From an uncultured Candidatus Saccharibacteria bacterium (GTDB lineage Bacteria; Patescibacteriota; Saccharimonadia; Saccharimonadales; Saccharimonadaceae): DNA of 64,000 nt. Shown here piece after piece: positions 1 to 7,778 of the stretch (the first letter of the stretch is position 1; each line of letters begins with the position of its first letter). The notes beneath the pieces are model-generated. The model was not told where the DNA came from. It saw nothing but the letters and a program-made list of their open reading frames with translations, and did not search any database. The position numbers were made by a program, and so were the translations under genes. The stretch spans positions 124,001-188,000 of the forward strand of contig CAMZAD010000001.1 of NCBI GenBank assembly GCA_947304155.1, written 5' to 3'.

Positions 1-135
1 AAGACCTGGGTTCATAGTGCGGGTGTATTTACCGAGGCGAAGAACGATGCCACGTTCGTATTGATTAACAACGCGAATCCCCGGAAGGATGACAAAGATT
101 AAGACAATTAGAACTATAACAAGAAAAATTTCCAT
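1..135 (-). CDS. SPFH/stomatin-like protein, N-terminal fragment cut by window edge
   Basis: Only the first 45 codons are in the window. They read as a short hydrophobic N-terminal segment (EIFLVIVLIVLIFVILPG) followed by RVVNQYERGIVLRLGKY. This is the hallmark start of the slipin/stomatin branch of the SPFH (band 7) superfamily: a membrane hairpin followed by the SPFH domain. Members are membrane scaffolds often linked to NfeD-type proteases. The ATG is preceded by AAGGAG seven bases upstream, so the start is well supported. The rest of the gene, and therefore its exact subfamily, lies outside the window. Confidence 0.75.
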   Translation of the reverse strand, partial: MEIFLVIVLIVLIFVILPGIRVVNQYERGIVLRLGKYTRTMNPGL

Positions 136-175
136 ATAAACTCCTTATTTTTATTTATTATAACACGGTGGATAC

Positions 176-203
176 AAAAAATCTCCCCGAAGGGAGATTT
201 TTG
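176..203 (-). terminator. Rho-independent terminator of rpmE
   Basis: On the minus strand a perfect AATCTCCC / GGGAGATT stem with a TTCG loop is followed by a T-run, directly downstream of the L31 stop codon. The A-run on the other side means it could also work for plus-strand transcripts. Confidence 0.85.
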
Positions 204-206
204 AGA

Positions 207-542
207 TTATTTATTCTCTTCTTTTTCAGCTTTTTTAGCAGCTTCTTTTTCTGCTTTGCGGGTTTTGCTTCCGAGTTGGCCTTTGAGGGCAGCAGCTTTT
301 GCAGCGCGAGCTTTGAAGCGGTCAACGCGACCTTCAGTATCGATGATCTTCTCTTCACCAGTGAAGAATGGGTGTGATGCAGAAGAGATCTGAATCTTTA
401 CGAGAGGATATTCGTTGCCATCAGTCCATTTGATAGTTTCATCACTTTTTGCAGTTGAGCGAGTGAGGAAAGAGAACTTTGCAGCTTCATCAGAAAAGAC
501 TACGAAACGATAATCTTTTGGTTGTAATTCTTTTTTACTCAT
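207..542 (-). CDS. rpmE2: 50S ribosomal protein L31 type B, with basic C-terminal tail
   Basis: L31 of the large ribosomal subunit, at the bridge to the small subunit. Residues FSFLTRSTAKSDETIKW, DGNEYPLVKI and ISSASHPFFTG match the type B (zinc-independent) form, and no CxxC pairs are present. After GRVDRF the protein carries an Ala/Lys-rich tail of about 35 residues that ordinary L31 lacks. The ORF track starts at a TTG (554), but that codon lies inside the -10 box of the promoter described below. The ATG at 542 (MSKKELQPKDYRF) is therefore the real start. The gene is monocistronic, with its own promoter and terminator. The zinc-free form agrees with the zinc-poor L33, RecR and DnaX seen elsewhere in this window. 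Confidence 0.93.
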   Translation of the reverse strand: MSKKELQPKDYRFVVFSDEAAKFSFLTRSTAKSDETIKWTDGNEYPLVKIQISSASHPFFTGEEKIIDTEGRVDRFKARAAKAAALKGQLGSKTRKAEKEAAKKAEKEENK

Positions 543-553
543 AATTGTGCTCA

Positions 554-582
554 ATTATATCAGATGGTATTGGTTTTGTAAA
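554..582 (-). promoter_or_regulatory. Promoter of rpmE
   Basis: Minus-strand TTTACA, 17-base spacer, TATAAT. Transcription should begin about 547, leaving only about five bases before the ATG at 542, so the mRNA is nearly leaderless. It also rules out the TTG start at 554. Confidence 0.75.
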
Positions 583-586
583 GAGT

Positions 587-1372
587 TTAATAAGTGAAGG
601 CCAAAATGTAATTTTGCTGTTTTATGAGGTTAAACTCGTGGGCTTTGGTGTAGGCTATAATGTCGTCATGCTGTGAGATGTCGGCCTCTAAAATTAGGTA
701 GCGGGTTTTGTTGTCTGACTTTTTTGTGACGATTTGGTTAATCAACTTTTTAATAAGTGCGAGGCCATTGTCGTCGGCATAGAGTGCGAGGGCTGGCTCA
801 TGCTTGATTTCCTGTCCTAGCCAATCCCAATCTGGATTAACATATGGTAAGTTGGCGGTGATGATGGTTGGCAAAGTTGAAACATTTTCTAGAAGATCGG
901 ACTTAAAGAAATTGACGTTCGCTTCTAGGGTTCTGTTATTCTCTTCTGCGACTCTTAAGGCTTCTTCGGAAATGTCGCAGGCAGAAACTTTTGCGTCTGA
1001 TTCGAGCGCGAGTGTAATTGGAATACAGCCAGAGCCAGTGCCAATATCGAGTATGTCGGCAGCGGGTTCGGTTTTTAGAATGTCGAGAGCGATGGAAATG
1101 ATATCTTCGGTTTCGGTGCGTGGAATTAGAACGTTTGGCGTGACGTGAAAATCGCGGCCATAAAATTCCCTTTTTCCAGTTAAGTATGATAGCGGGGTGC
1201 CGGCGGCGCGTTTTTCTAGAAGTTGGTCAGCTGTTTCTGGGTTAAAATCTAAGTCGTCATGCGACACCAAAAAACTACGGTCCGTTTGATTTAGAACGTG
1301 AAGTAAAATCAATTCGGCGTCGAGCGGTGCGACTTTGGTCTTGGCAGTTTTAAGCCAGTCTGAGACTTTCAC
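587..1372 (-). CDS. prmC: Peptide chain release factor N5-glutamine methyltransferase PrmC (HemK)
   Basis: SAM-dependent enzyme that methylates the glutamine of the GGQ motif in release factors. An N-terminal helical domain (about 1-75) precedes a Rossmann methyltransferase domain with the SAM loop DIGTGSGCIP. The substrate-binding signature, usually NPPY, reads NLPY here (ITANLPYVNPDW). The 261-residue length is slightly short of the usual 275-285. It starts with GTG and overlaps the prfA stop by one base (TAGTG), so it is translationally coupled to prfA, its substrate; this pairing is common in bacteria. The NLPY change keeps the Asn and Tyr that hold the target amide, so activity is plausible. 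Confidence 0.93.
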   Translation of the reverse strand: MKVSDWLKTAKTKVAPLDAELILLHVLNQTDRSFLVSHDDLDFNPETADQLLEKRAAGTPLSYLTGKREFYGRDFHVTPNVLIPRTETEDIISIALDILKTEPAADILDIGTGSGCIPITLALESDAKVSACDISEEALRVAEENNRTLEANVNFFKSDLLENVSTLPTIITANLPYVNPDWDWLGQEIKHEPALALYADDNGLALIKKLINQIVTKKSDNKTRYLILEADISQHDDIIAYTKAHEFNLIKQQNYILAFTY

Positions 1373-2430
1373 TATTTATTAGCTTCTTCTTTCATGAACT
1401 CACGTTCGTTCTTCTGGAGCTCAAGGATTATATCTTCAATATCACCATCCATTGCGGCGTTGACGTTTGAACGGTTATAGTGGATGCGATGGTCGGTGAT
1501 GCGATCTTGTGGAAAGTTATAAGTGCGGATTTTTTCAGAACGATCGCCAGTACCGATGAGGGATTTTCTAGCTTCAGAAGCATTCTTTTGATCTTCAAGT
1601 TTTTGCTTTTCGGCGAGGCGAGCACGAAGAACGGTCATTGCTTTGATGCGGTTTTGTTGTTGTGAACGTTCATCCTGCATTGCTACAACGATGCCAGTCG
1701 GAAGGTGGGTGATACGGACGGCAGAGTCGGTAGTGTTAACACCTTGGCCGCCATGGCCGCCGGAGCGATAAATATCAATACGTAAATCTTCTGGTTTGAT
1801 TTCAAACTCGGCTTCTTCAGCTTCTGGGAGTACTGCGACAGTTGCAGTTGAGGTATGGATGCGGCCTTGAGACTCGGTAACTGGGACGCGTTGGACGCGG
1901 TGGACGCCGCCTTCAAATTTAAGTTGGCCATATGGTCTTTCACCGGTGATGCGGACGATAACTTCCTTCATACCGCCAGCTTCATTTTCGTTTTGAGAAA
2001 TGAGTTCAGCTTTTAGATTGTGGGTTTCGGCGTAGCGGACATACATACGATAAAGTTCGCCAGCAAAAAGGCTTGCTTCGTCTCCACCAGCACCAGCGCG
2101 GATTTCCATAATAACTGACTTGTCGTCGTTTGGGTCGCGAGGAAGGAGTTTTTCTTCAAGCTCAGCTTCTTTTTCGGCGATTTGCTTCTTTGCTTCTTCG
2201 ATGTCAGATTTGGCGATTTCACCAAGTTCTGGGTCGGAAAGTAATTCTTCAGCTTCTTTGATGTTATTATTTAAGGTTGTAATTGCTTTTCCGAGTTCCA
2301 AGATTTCGTTAAGTTCGGCGAGACGGCGTGATTTTGAGGCAAAATTTGGGTCTGAATATGCATCTGGTTTGCTCAAAAAGTTGTTGATTTCACTAGCTTC
2401 TGTCTGATATTTATTTAAATCGAATTCCAT
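1372..2430 (-). CDS. prfA: Peptide chain release factor 1
   Basis: Class I release factor reading UAA and UAG. Visible parts are an N-terminal coiled region (about 1-110), the acidic/AGAGGDEA stretch and the catalytic [18 protein letters not shown] loop holding the invariant GGQ. The codon-recognition segment reads [14 protein letters not shown]: the tripeptide is PVT, close to the usual PAT of RF1, and differs from the SPF of RF2. Length of 352 residues is typical. Its ATG sits ten bases downstream of a symmetric promoter shared with tRNA-Val. It forms an operon with prmC. No prfB is seen in this window. Confidence 0.96.
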   Translation of the reverse strand: MEFDLNKYQTEASEINNFLSKPDAYSDPNFASKSRRLAELNEILELGKAITTLNNNIKEAEELLSDPELGEIAKSDIEEAKKQIAEKEAELEEKLLPRDPNDDKSVIMEIRAGAGGDEASLFAGELYRMYVRYAETHNLKAELISQNENEAGGMKEVIVRITGERPYGQLKFEGGVHRVQRVPVTESQGRIHTSTATVAVLPEAEEAEFEIKPEDLRIDIYRSGGHGGQGVNTTDSAVRITHLPTGIVVAMQDERSQQQNRIKAMTVLRARLAEKQKLEDQKNASEARKSLIGTGDRSEKIRTYNFPQDRITDHRIHYNRSNVNAAMDGDIEDIILELQKNEREFMKEEANK

Positions 2431-2452
2431 ATATGTTATAATTATAACATAT
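2431..2452. promoter_or_regulatory. Perfectly palindromic divergent promoter of prfA and tRNA-Val
   Basis: A perfect 22-base palindrome lies in the 29-base gap between prfA and tRNA-Val. Each half contains an extended -10 element (TGTTATAAT) pointing outwards, one to prfA (minus) and one to the tRNA (plus). No good -35 is seen on either side. Confidence 0.7.
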
Positions 2453-2459
2453 TTTTTGA

Positions 2460-2536
2460 GGATCCTTAGCTCAGCTGGCTAGAGCGTACGATTCACATTC
2501 GTAAGGTCACAGGTTCAAGCCCTGTAGGATCCACCA
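2460..2536 (+). tRNA. tRNA-Val (CAC)
   Basis: 77-base cloverleaf: acceptor arms GGATCCT/AGGATCC, D-arm TAGCTCAGCTGG, anticodon loop TTCACAT giving CAC, T-arm GGTTCAAGCC, and an encoded 3' CCA. The CAC anticodon reads GUG. Confidence 0.96.
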
Positions 2537-2539
2537 TAT

Positions 2540-2570
2540 AAAAAACGCGGCATTGTTGCTGCGGTTTTTT
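2540..2570 (+). terminator. Terminator downstream of tRNA-Val
   Basis: A-run, CGCGGCA / TGCTGCG stem with one G-U pair and a TTGT loop, then TTTTTT, four bases after the tRNA CCA end. Confidence 0.8.
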
Positions 2571-2600
2571 AGATTTTATATATTGTTTTGTTTGTACTTA

Positions 2601-2609
2601 TGCTATAAT
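2601..2609 (+). promoter_or_regulatory. Extended -10 promoter of the TasA-like operon
   Basis: TGCTATAAT about 50 bases upstream of the first start codon, with a weak TTGTTT upstream. It leaves a leader of roughly 45 bases containing CTCC/GGAG complementary segments and the Shine-Dalgarno GGAGG. Confidence 0.55.
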
Positions 2610-2659
2610 TAAAACATAAACAATAAGGCTCCCAGTGTTGGAGTAGTGTGGAGGAAAAA

Positions 2660-3241
2660 ATGACAAAACGAAAGATAGCGTTCGTTGTAGCGCTAGCTGT
2701 AATCGGCGTAGCAGCATTGGGCTTGACTGCCGCAGTTTACGCAAAATATATTGCATCACTTCAGGTGACCGGAAACGCTAGTATTGCAGCGTGGAACTTC
2801 GAAGACGATAACGAAAATGCCACCCTTACTTGTGCAATTACAAGTACCGTCGTTTCTGGTACCGTCGCGCCTGGCAAGATTGCTCCGGGCACATCTGGTG
2901 AGTGCACGTTCACCTTATCTAACGCAACGAGCGAAGTAGCGGTAGACTACACCCTAAAAGCAAACGAAACCGGTTCTAGTACGCCGAAGAATCTACAGCT
3001 GAGCTCTGACGGCACAACATGGGGTACGCTAGCGAGCTTTACTAAAAGTGGTACTCTTGCAATTGGTGCCACTAATACTACTGTAACTGTCTACTGGCAG
3101 TGGCCGTACGAAACCGGCACCGTCACTGACGGTATCGCGGCAGGAGATGATGATGATACCGACGATGGTGAAGCCGCAGGCAATATGACTATAATGTTTG
3201 ATATTAGCGGCGTCCAGCACAATCCAAACGTGGCCCTTTAA
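2660..3241 (+). CDS. Exported TasA/camelysin-like beta-sandwich protein (first of four)
   Basis: Small secreted protein of 193 residues. It has a KRK-headed signal peptide (about 1-30), then AKYIASLQVTGNASIAAW, the type of mature N-terminus seen in TasA/SipW-class exported proteins, and then a Ser/Thr/Gly-rich domain. The KIAPGTSGECTFTLSNAT segment resembles the 'PG-x-F-x-N' strand of the TasA/camelysin (M73) fold. A WQWPYETG motif near the C-terminus recurs in the next gene (WEWPYESG), so the two are paralogues. The two cysteines could form a disulfide. The track starts at GTG 2648, but GGAGG overlaps that codon and serves the ATG at 2660. No sorting motif is seen. Fold assignment is an inference; a matrix fibre or pilus-like role is possible. 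Confidence 0.6.
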   Translation: MTKRKIAFVVALAVIGVAALGLTAAVYAKYIASLQVTGNASIAAWNFEDDNENATLTCAITSTVVSGTVAPGKIAPGTSGECTFTLSNATSEVAVDYTLKANETGSSTPKNLQLSSDGTTWGTLASFTKSGTLAIGATNTTVTVYWQWPYETGTVTDGIAAGDDDDTDDGEAAGNMTIMFDISGVQHNPNVAL

Positions 3242-3257
3242 GGCAATTTGTGGAGAC

Positions 3258-3312
3258 TTTTAGCCTCCACATGAGTAATGAATCAATTTGATTGCTCGTG
3301 TGGGGGCTAAAA
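3258..3312 (+). other. Long intergenic stem-loop inside the TasA-like operon
   Basis: Two 18-base arms (starting TTTTAGCCTCC and ending GGGGGCTAAAA) pair along their whole length with only two G-U pairs, around a 19-base loop that itself holds a small inverted repeat. No U-run follows, so it is not a simple terminator. It may stabilise the upstream mRNA, mark a processing site or lower expression of downstream genes. Confidence 0.65.
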
Positions 3313-3320
3313 AAGAGTTA

Positions 3321-4052
3321 ATGAAAAGACAAGAAAGAAGAAAAATCAACAGAGTTCTAATAGCGACCGTAGTTCTATTATTAATAGCGGTCGGCATTTT
3401 GTTGTGGCTCCTCTTAAAGCCGAAAAAAATCCCAACCGGAAACGTCGACGTGTTTGATATCCGCATTGGTATTATCTGTAGACACTGGAATGGCTCTAGT
3501 TGTTACGACGACGAAGATGATTTCATCCCGCACGTCACGCCGGGCAGAAGAAAAGCGGACGGCAGCGAGGAGAAAAAGATCAATGGCGACACTGACACCG
3601 ACGTCGAGCGGGATGGTATTGTGTATGTCGATGATAAAGACGGTCGCTACACTTACCAAAAGACGATTAAGATTTTTGAAAACGCAGCTTTCAACTATAC
3701 GAATAAAATCGCCCCTGGGGTATCAAACTCGTATAATTTTAAAGTCCACAACGAAACTGAAAACACGATTCGCTATAACATCGAATTTATCGAAGACTCA
3801 GAATATGCCATCTACATGCGCTATCGTCTCAAGCGTGGCGGAAGCTATGTTGTTGGTAGTGACTCAGAGTGGGTTGGAGCAGACGAACTTGTGTCGGCAT
3901 TCAAAGAACTGCCGATGGATGGTATCGATTCTTATACTCTGGATTGGGAGTGGCCGTACGAAAGTGGCCGGGACGCCCTGGATACCGAGATCGGCGAAAA
4001 CATGACCTCCCTATACAGCTTAGAAATTAAAATAAACTTCGAGGAAGTGTGA
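3321..4052 (+). CDS. Membrane-anchored TasA-like beta-sandwich protein (second of four)
   Basis: Strong N-terminal transmembrane anchor (VLIATVVLLLIAVGILLWLLL) after a Lys/Arg-rich head, then an extracellular acidic region with two cysteines (CRHWNGSSC) and a C-terminal beta domain. The KIAPGVSNSYNFKVHNETE and WEWPYESG segments, then GENMTSLYSLEI, line up with the first gene. The two therefore share a domain, but this one is tethered. The track start (TTG 3288) lies inside the loop of the stem-loop above; the ATG at 3321, just after it, is more likely. Its stop is one base before the next gene. It could be the membrane anchor or assembly factor for the secreted partner; this is inferred. Confidence 0.6.
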   Translation: MKRQERRKINRVLIATVVLLLIAVGILLWLLLKPKKIPTGNVDVFDIRIGIICRHWNGSSCYDDEDDFIPHVTPGRRKADGSEEKKINGDTDTDVERDGIVYVDDKDGRYTYQKTIKIFENAAFNYTNKIAPGVSNSYNFKVHNETENTIRYNIEFIEDSEYAIYMRYRLKRGGSYVVGSDSEWVGADELVSAFKELPMDGIDSYTLDWEWPYESGRDALDTEIGENMTSLYSLEIKINFEEV

Positions 4053-4053
4053 T

Positions 4054-4569
4054 ATGACGGTGTGCAAAAAGACACTAAGGATGCGCCGCAGATATGGTAT
4101 TTTGTTTAGCCTCATCTTCTGCTTATGTTTAGCTGGAATCGCTTCAGCGAAGATGGTAATAAAAACTCCAACTCAAACAGAAGGCACTGTGAGCATAGTT
4201 GGATGGAGCGTCGATGTTACTTCGGCAGACAGCGGCAATATCACACTCGACGCCGGCAGCAGTTCTCAGGCCTATAATCTTACGGTCACGAACAATTCTG
4301 AAGTCGCCAGCTCGTACAGCATCAAAGTATCCAATGTTCCGGCCGGCGTGAAAATTGGTCTAGATATCACCTCTACCAGTGACATGGTAACGCCGACAGG
4401 GGGTGAAGCTACGTTTACAAATACCGGCGGAGATTTAGGTTTTGAAGCGCCAAACAACACCAGGTCACACGTTTTAACCTTAGCGGCTGAAGCAACAGCA
4501 AACGTCACGCAAAGTAGTGTTGATATGGCGATCGAGGTATTGTTTGAGCAGAAGGATCCACGACCATGA
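4054..4569 (+). CDS. Exported TasA-like single-domain protein (third of four)
   Basis: 171 residues with an Arg/Lys-rich head, a signal peptide (ILFSLIFCLCLAGIASA) and a mature N-terminus AKMVIKTPTQTEGTVSIVGW that resembles the AKY...A-W start of the first gene. One beta-sandwich follows: LDAGSSSQAYNLTVTNNSE is the 'G-S-S-x-Y-x-V-x-N' strand typical of this fold. The cysteine inside the signal segment is followed by LAG, so a lipoprotein is not excluded, but the LFCLCLAG context is not a clean lipobox. GAGGAAG lies before the ATG. It overlaps the next gene by four bases (ATGA), which means tight translational coupling. Confidence 0.6.
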   Translation: MTVCKKTLRMRRRYGILFSLIFCLCLAGIASAKMVIKTPTQTEGTVSIVGWSVDVTSADSGNITLDAGSSSQAYNLTVTNNSEVASSYSIKVSNVPAGVKIGLDITSTSDMVTPTGGEATFTNTGGDLGFEAPNNTRSHVLTLAAEATANVTQSSVDMAIEVLFEQKDPRP

Positions 4570-6551
4570 TGGGTAAGTGGCGCTATCTCGTAGCTGGAAT
4601 CTTAGTGATAACGCTAGGCTTTTTGTTTATTGATAACGCCGAAGCGAAGTATGTAGATAGCAAGTCGCTAACAATCTCAATCAATATTGAAAAGCATTAC
4701 GAAGTCGAATTTGATGCCAATGGCGGCACTGGCTCAATGGCGAACCAACAATTTACATCAGGTGTCCCACAAGCACTAACAACAAACACATATACCTATA
4801 CGGGGCATTACTTTGGCGGCTGGAATACTAGTGCAAACGGTAGCGGCACATCTTATGCGGACGAAGAATTGATTTCTGCAGATCTCACAAATGTTGGTGG
4901 TAGTGTTGTTACGCTCTACGCTCAATGGACAGAAGATGCCATGCACACTGTATTCAGGATTGACGGCACCTGTGTATTCCATGGCTACGACATTCAGCAG
5001 GGTACTGGCGATGGTTATATCACCGGCACCAATTGTGTAGCGGGCGGTACTGACTGGGCGGATGGCACGCACAAATATATCGATACCGGCTACAAACTTT
5101 ACGACTCTACGAATTATGAAAAGGATTTTGAAGTTGGGTTCACTATTACAGCCTACGACTCAGACCACCAGTATAAAGGAACGGATGCTTCCTCTCAAGT
5201 AACCTTCTTTAGTTCTAAATTAGAAAATGAAAGCAGACACTGGCCTGGTATAGTAGTTCGTAAGAACGGAAATAAAATCGAAATCACAGAAACCATCACT
5301 AAGCCAAATGGTACTAGCGAAAAGAAAGCTGCCAGCGTCGCGAACACGACGCCAGTAAAGGTCATAGTCACGAGAGTAGACGGCATAATCTACTATTCGA
5401 CCGATGGCGGAGCGTTTACTTTGTTGCAGGACATCAATGGTACTTCAGACTATTTCGACGTAAACGCTTGGTTTGGTGCGGCCGCCAAAGACGACAACAC
5501 GCCGATGCGCTATATTGATGCCACTATGACGGATATTTACATCAAAGTCGGCGACACTGGCGCAAATAAACATACCGTCAGCTTTGACGCCAGAGGCGTC
5601 GTTTCGGATCCGTCAAATGTTACAGTTATTAGCTCTAGCAAGCTTGGCAATACAATGCCAAGTATGCCGAACCACGTAGATACGCAAGATGGTCGTTTGT
5701 ACTTCATTGGCTGGTATAGTGGTGTCGATGGCACGGGCGAGAAATATGATGAAAACACCATAATTAACCGCGATATCACACTTTATGCCTATTGGAATGA
5801 TGAACTAATTCTGTGTAGTGTTGGTGATGAGACGCATGGCGACCTGCAGGATTGTATCGATGAAGCTAACACGGGAGACACAATCACTCTACTTGAAAAT
5901 ACTAGTGGACATGACATACTCGTGGATAGCAGCAAAGACATCACGCTTGATTTGAACGGCCATACACTCAGTAACGACGTCACAACAAGTAATCCTGTCA
6001 TAATAAACCGCGGCAAGTTAACAGTGATAAACGGTACAGTTTCATCTGCCGCCAACGCCGGTGTGTTTAACAACGAAGGTGTCGGCGAGCTCACAATCGG
6101 AAATGGTGCACGCATCATAGCGACTGGCGCAAGGCAAGGTATTTACAATGACAATGCCAAACTAGTGATTAATGATGGTGCATATATCAGCGCAACGGCC
6201 AGCGCTCGTGCTACGGTGCAAAACCACGGTAACGGCCAATTGATAATCACGGGCGGCACGATTATCTCAACTCGTCAAGAAGCGGTCAAAGTTGAAGGCG
6301 GTACGGCGATAATCGGCGTCGAGGATGGTGTAGCAGATAGAACTGCCCCAATCCTCCAAGGTGCGACCTACGGCCTCAATACCAGTGTCAATGTCTCGAT
6401 GTTTGATGGTACATTAAGAGGTGGCACGGGCGCAGTCAACAACGCCAGCCTTATCACCGCAACCGAATCCGGCGCCACATCGGTCGGTATCGACTCGGTA
6501 GTCACCGAAGTAATCGACGGCGTAACCTATAAGATAATTTATTATCAATAG
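4566..6551 (+). CDS. Large surface protein with InlB-type repeats, lectin-like domain and beta-helix
   Basis: 661 residues. Signal peptide/anchor (LVAGILVITLGFLFIDNAEA), then AKYVDSKSLTISI, echoing the other exported proteins of the operon. Residues about 45-122 are a Listeria-Bacteroides (InlB B) repeat (VEFDANGGTGSMANQQF ... TLYAQW). About 125-332 look like a concanavalin/LamG-type lectin domain. About 335-413 are a second InlB repeat (HTVSFDARGV ... ITLYAYW). About 438-661 are a repetitive right-handed beta-helix-like region (LTVINGTV, LTIGNGARI, LVINDGAYI, LIITGGTII). InlB repeats and beta-helices are typical of adhesins, so host-cell contact is the likely role. There is no LPXTG tail or C-terminal membrane segment. 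It is the last gene of the operon, followed by a strong terminator. Confidence 0.7.
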   Translation: MMGKWRYLVAGILVITLGFLFIDNAEAKYVDSKSLTISINIEKHYEVEFDANGGTGSMANQQFTSGVPQALTTNTYTYTGHYFGGWNTSANGSGTSYADEELISADLTNVGGSVVTLYAQWTEDAMHTVFRIDGTCVFHGYDIQQGTGDGYITGTNCVAGGTDWADGTHKYIDTGYKLYDSTNYEKDFEVGFTITAYDSDHQYKGTDASSQVTFFSSKLENESRHWPGIVVRKNGNKIEITETITKPNGTSEKKAASVANTTPVKVIVTRVDGIIYYSTDGGAFTLLQDINGTSDYFDVNAWFGAAAKDDNTPMRYIDATMTDIYIKVGDTGANKHTVSFDARGVVSDPSNVTVISSSKLGNTMPSMPNHVDTQDGRLYFIGWYSGVDGTGEKYDENTIINRDITLYAYWNDELILCSVGDETHGDLQDCIDEANTGDTITLLENTSGHDILVDSSKDITLDLNGHTLSNDVTTSNPVIINRGKLTVINGTVSSAANAGVFNNEGVGELTIGNGARIIATGARQGIYNDNAKLVINDGAYISATASARATVQNHGNGQLIITGGTIISTRQEAVKVEGGTAIIGVEDGVADRTAPILQGATYGLNTSVNVSMFDGTLRGGTGAVNNASLITATESGATSVGIDSVVTEVIDGVTYKIIYYQ

Positions 6552-6612
6552 TTATTGACCAAGTATTTACACTATAAAGCTTTGCTTTCCCGCTTAATTC
6601 CGTTAGTGATCA

Positions 6613-6645
6613 AGGGTCCTGAATTAATTTTCAGGGCCCTTTTTC
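6613..6645 (+). terminator. Terminator of the TasA-like operon
   Basis: AGGGTCCTGAA / TTCAGGGCCCT stem (one G-U pair) with loop TTAATT, followed by TTTTTC, about 60 bases after the last stop codon. Confidence 0.9.
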
Positions 6646-6654
6646 ATGCCTAAT

Positions 6655-6683
6655 TTGCATAAGCATAATAGATGTGTTATTAT
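6655..6683 (+). promoter_or_regulatory. Promoter of the flippase-like gene
   Basis: TTGCAT, 17 bases, TATTAT with an extended TG. It starts directly after the preceding terminator. The predicted start site (about 6690) lies inside the ORF as given in the track, so translation must begin further in. Confidence 0.6.
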
Positions 6684-6693
6684 GATGAAAACG

Positions 6694-7743
6694 ATGCAAA
6701 AACAAAAAACAAAACCAAAAAGTCACATGTTTTATCGAATGCTGTTTAATTCTGTATTTTTTGTGGCGCTAATTTTTGGTACCTTTTTCTTTGTTTTTAA
6801 AGACCAAAATGTTGATGAAATTATTTCCCTGGCGCTGAGCACGAACACTGGTTTTGTGGCGCTTGGTCTTCTTTGCATGATGGCTTATTTCTTCTTTGAA
6901 TCATGGAATGTTAGGACTCTACTTAAAAACCTTGGCGAGAAGGTAGGGTTCTTTAAATCTCTTAAATTTACAATGATTGGCTTCTTTTTCTGTTCGATCA
7001 CCCCTGGTGCGAGTGGTGGCCAGCCACTTGAAGTGTATTACATGAATAAAGACGGTGTCTCAACTATGAACGCTACAATTACGATTTTGATTCAGGTGTT
7101 TGGCGTGCAAGTAGCTGTAGTTGGCTTTGGTGTTTTAAGTGGTATTCTCTGCCATGATATCCTAGTTGGGCCAATTCTTTGGCTTTACATCATCGGGCTA
7201 ATCATCAACGCCTTTGCCCTTTTGATGCTTTTCTTCTTCATTATCAGCCCAAACTTTTTCGGTGGCTTGCTAATTAGGTTAACGAGATTCTTACGCCTGT
7301 TTATGCCTGAGAAGAGAGTCGCAAAACTTGAAGCAAAGGCTACTAGGTCAATTAAAAAATACAGCAGTAGCTCGGAATACATTAAGTCGCATCGCAATGT
7401 CTTTTTCTGGGCGGTTTCAAAGTCTGTGGCGCAAATGGCGTGCTATTTTATGGTTCCGTTCTTTATCTACCTTGCCTTTGGCTTATCTGGAACTAATATC
7501 TTAACAATCTTCATGGTTCAAGCAATTCTCTTTGTCTCGACTTCCGGCTTGCCACTTCCTGGCGCAATTGGCGCAAGTGAGTCGGTCTTCCTTGGTCTTT
7601 ACGCAAAGATTTTTGGCGACAATTTGTTAAGTTCCGCAATGTTAATTAATCGCGGAGTTAGCTTCTACGGCTTCGTATTAATTAGTATGCTGTTTGTATT
7701 TGTAAACTTATTCTTAATATCAAGAAGTAAACCAAAAAACTAG
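6694..7743 (+). CDS. Flippase-like / lysylphosphatidylglycerol synthase TM-domain family membrane protein
   Basis: Polytopic membrane protein of about 349 residues with seven or eight hydrophobic segments. SITPGASGGQPLEVYYM and STSGLPLPGAIGASESV are the conserved loops of the LPG_synthase_TM/AglD family, which moves or modifies lipid-linked molecules. It has no C-terminal lysyl-transfer domain, so it is the stand-alone type. The track start (6646) lies directly after the terminator T-run and upstream of the predicted start site; the ATG at 6694 would give an almost leaderless message (6682 or 6685 are alternatives). It has a single-gene transcript between two terminators. The substrate is unknown. 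Confidence 0.72.
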   Translation: MQKQKTKPKSHMFYRMLFNSVFFVALIFGTFFFVFKDQNVDEIISLALSTNTGFVALGLLCMMAYFFFESWNVRTLLKNLGEKVGFFKSLKFTMIGFFFCSITPGASGGQPLEVYYMNKDGVSTMNATITILIQVFGVQVAVVGFGVLSGILCHDILVGPILWLYIIGLIINAFALLMLFFFIISPNFFGGLLIRLTRFLRLFMPEKRVAKLEAKATRSIKKYSSSSEYIKSHRNVFFWAVSKSVAQMACYFMVPFFIYLAFGLSGTNILTIFMVQAILFVSTSGLPLPGAIGASESVFLGLYAKIFGDNLLSSAMLINRGVSFYGFVLISMLFVFVNLFLISRSKPKN

Positions 7744-7747
7744 CATT

Positions 7748-7776
7748 AAAAAAGAGACCTTAAAGGTCTCCTTTTT
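7748..7776. terminator. Bidirectional terminator between convergent genes
   Basis: GAGACCT / AGGTCTC stem with a 3-base loop, A-run on the left and T-run on the right, placed between the convergent flippase-like gene and htrA. Confidence 0.85.
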
Positions 7777-7778
7777 AA

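Noticed and set aside
3454-4005. 183-residue plus-strand ORF overlapping the second TasA-like gene
   Set aside because: Out-of-frame shadow with Ser/Thr/Arg-rich nonsense composition; the 3321-4052 frame has the anchor and shared motifs.
4566-6551. UGA recoding as Gly, as in Gracilibacteria
   Set aside because: Genes such as 4054-4569 and 23263-23625 end at TGA at sensible places, so the standard bacterial code fits.
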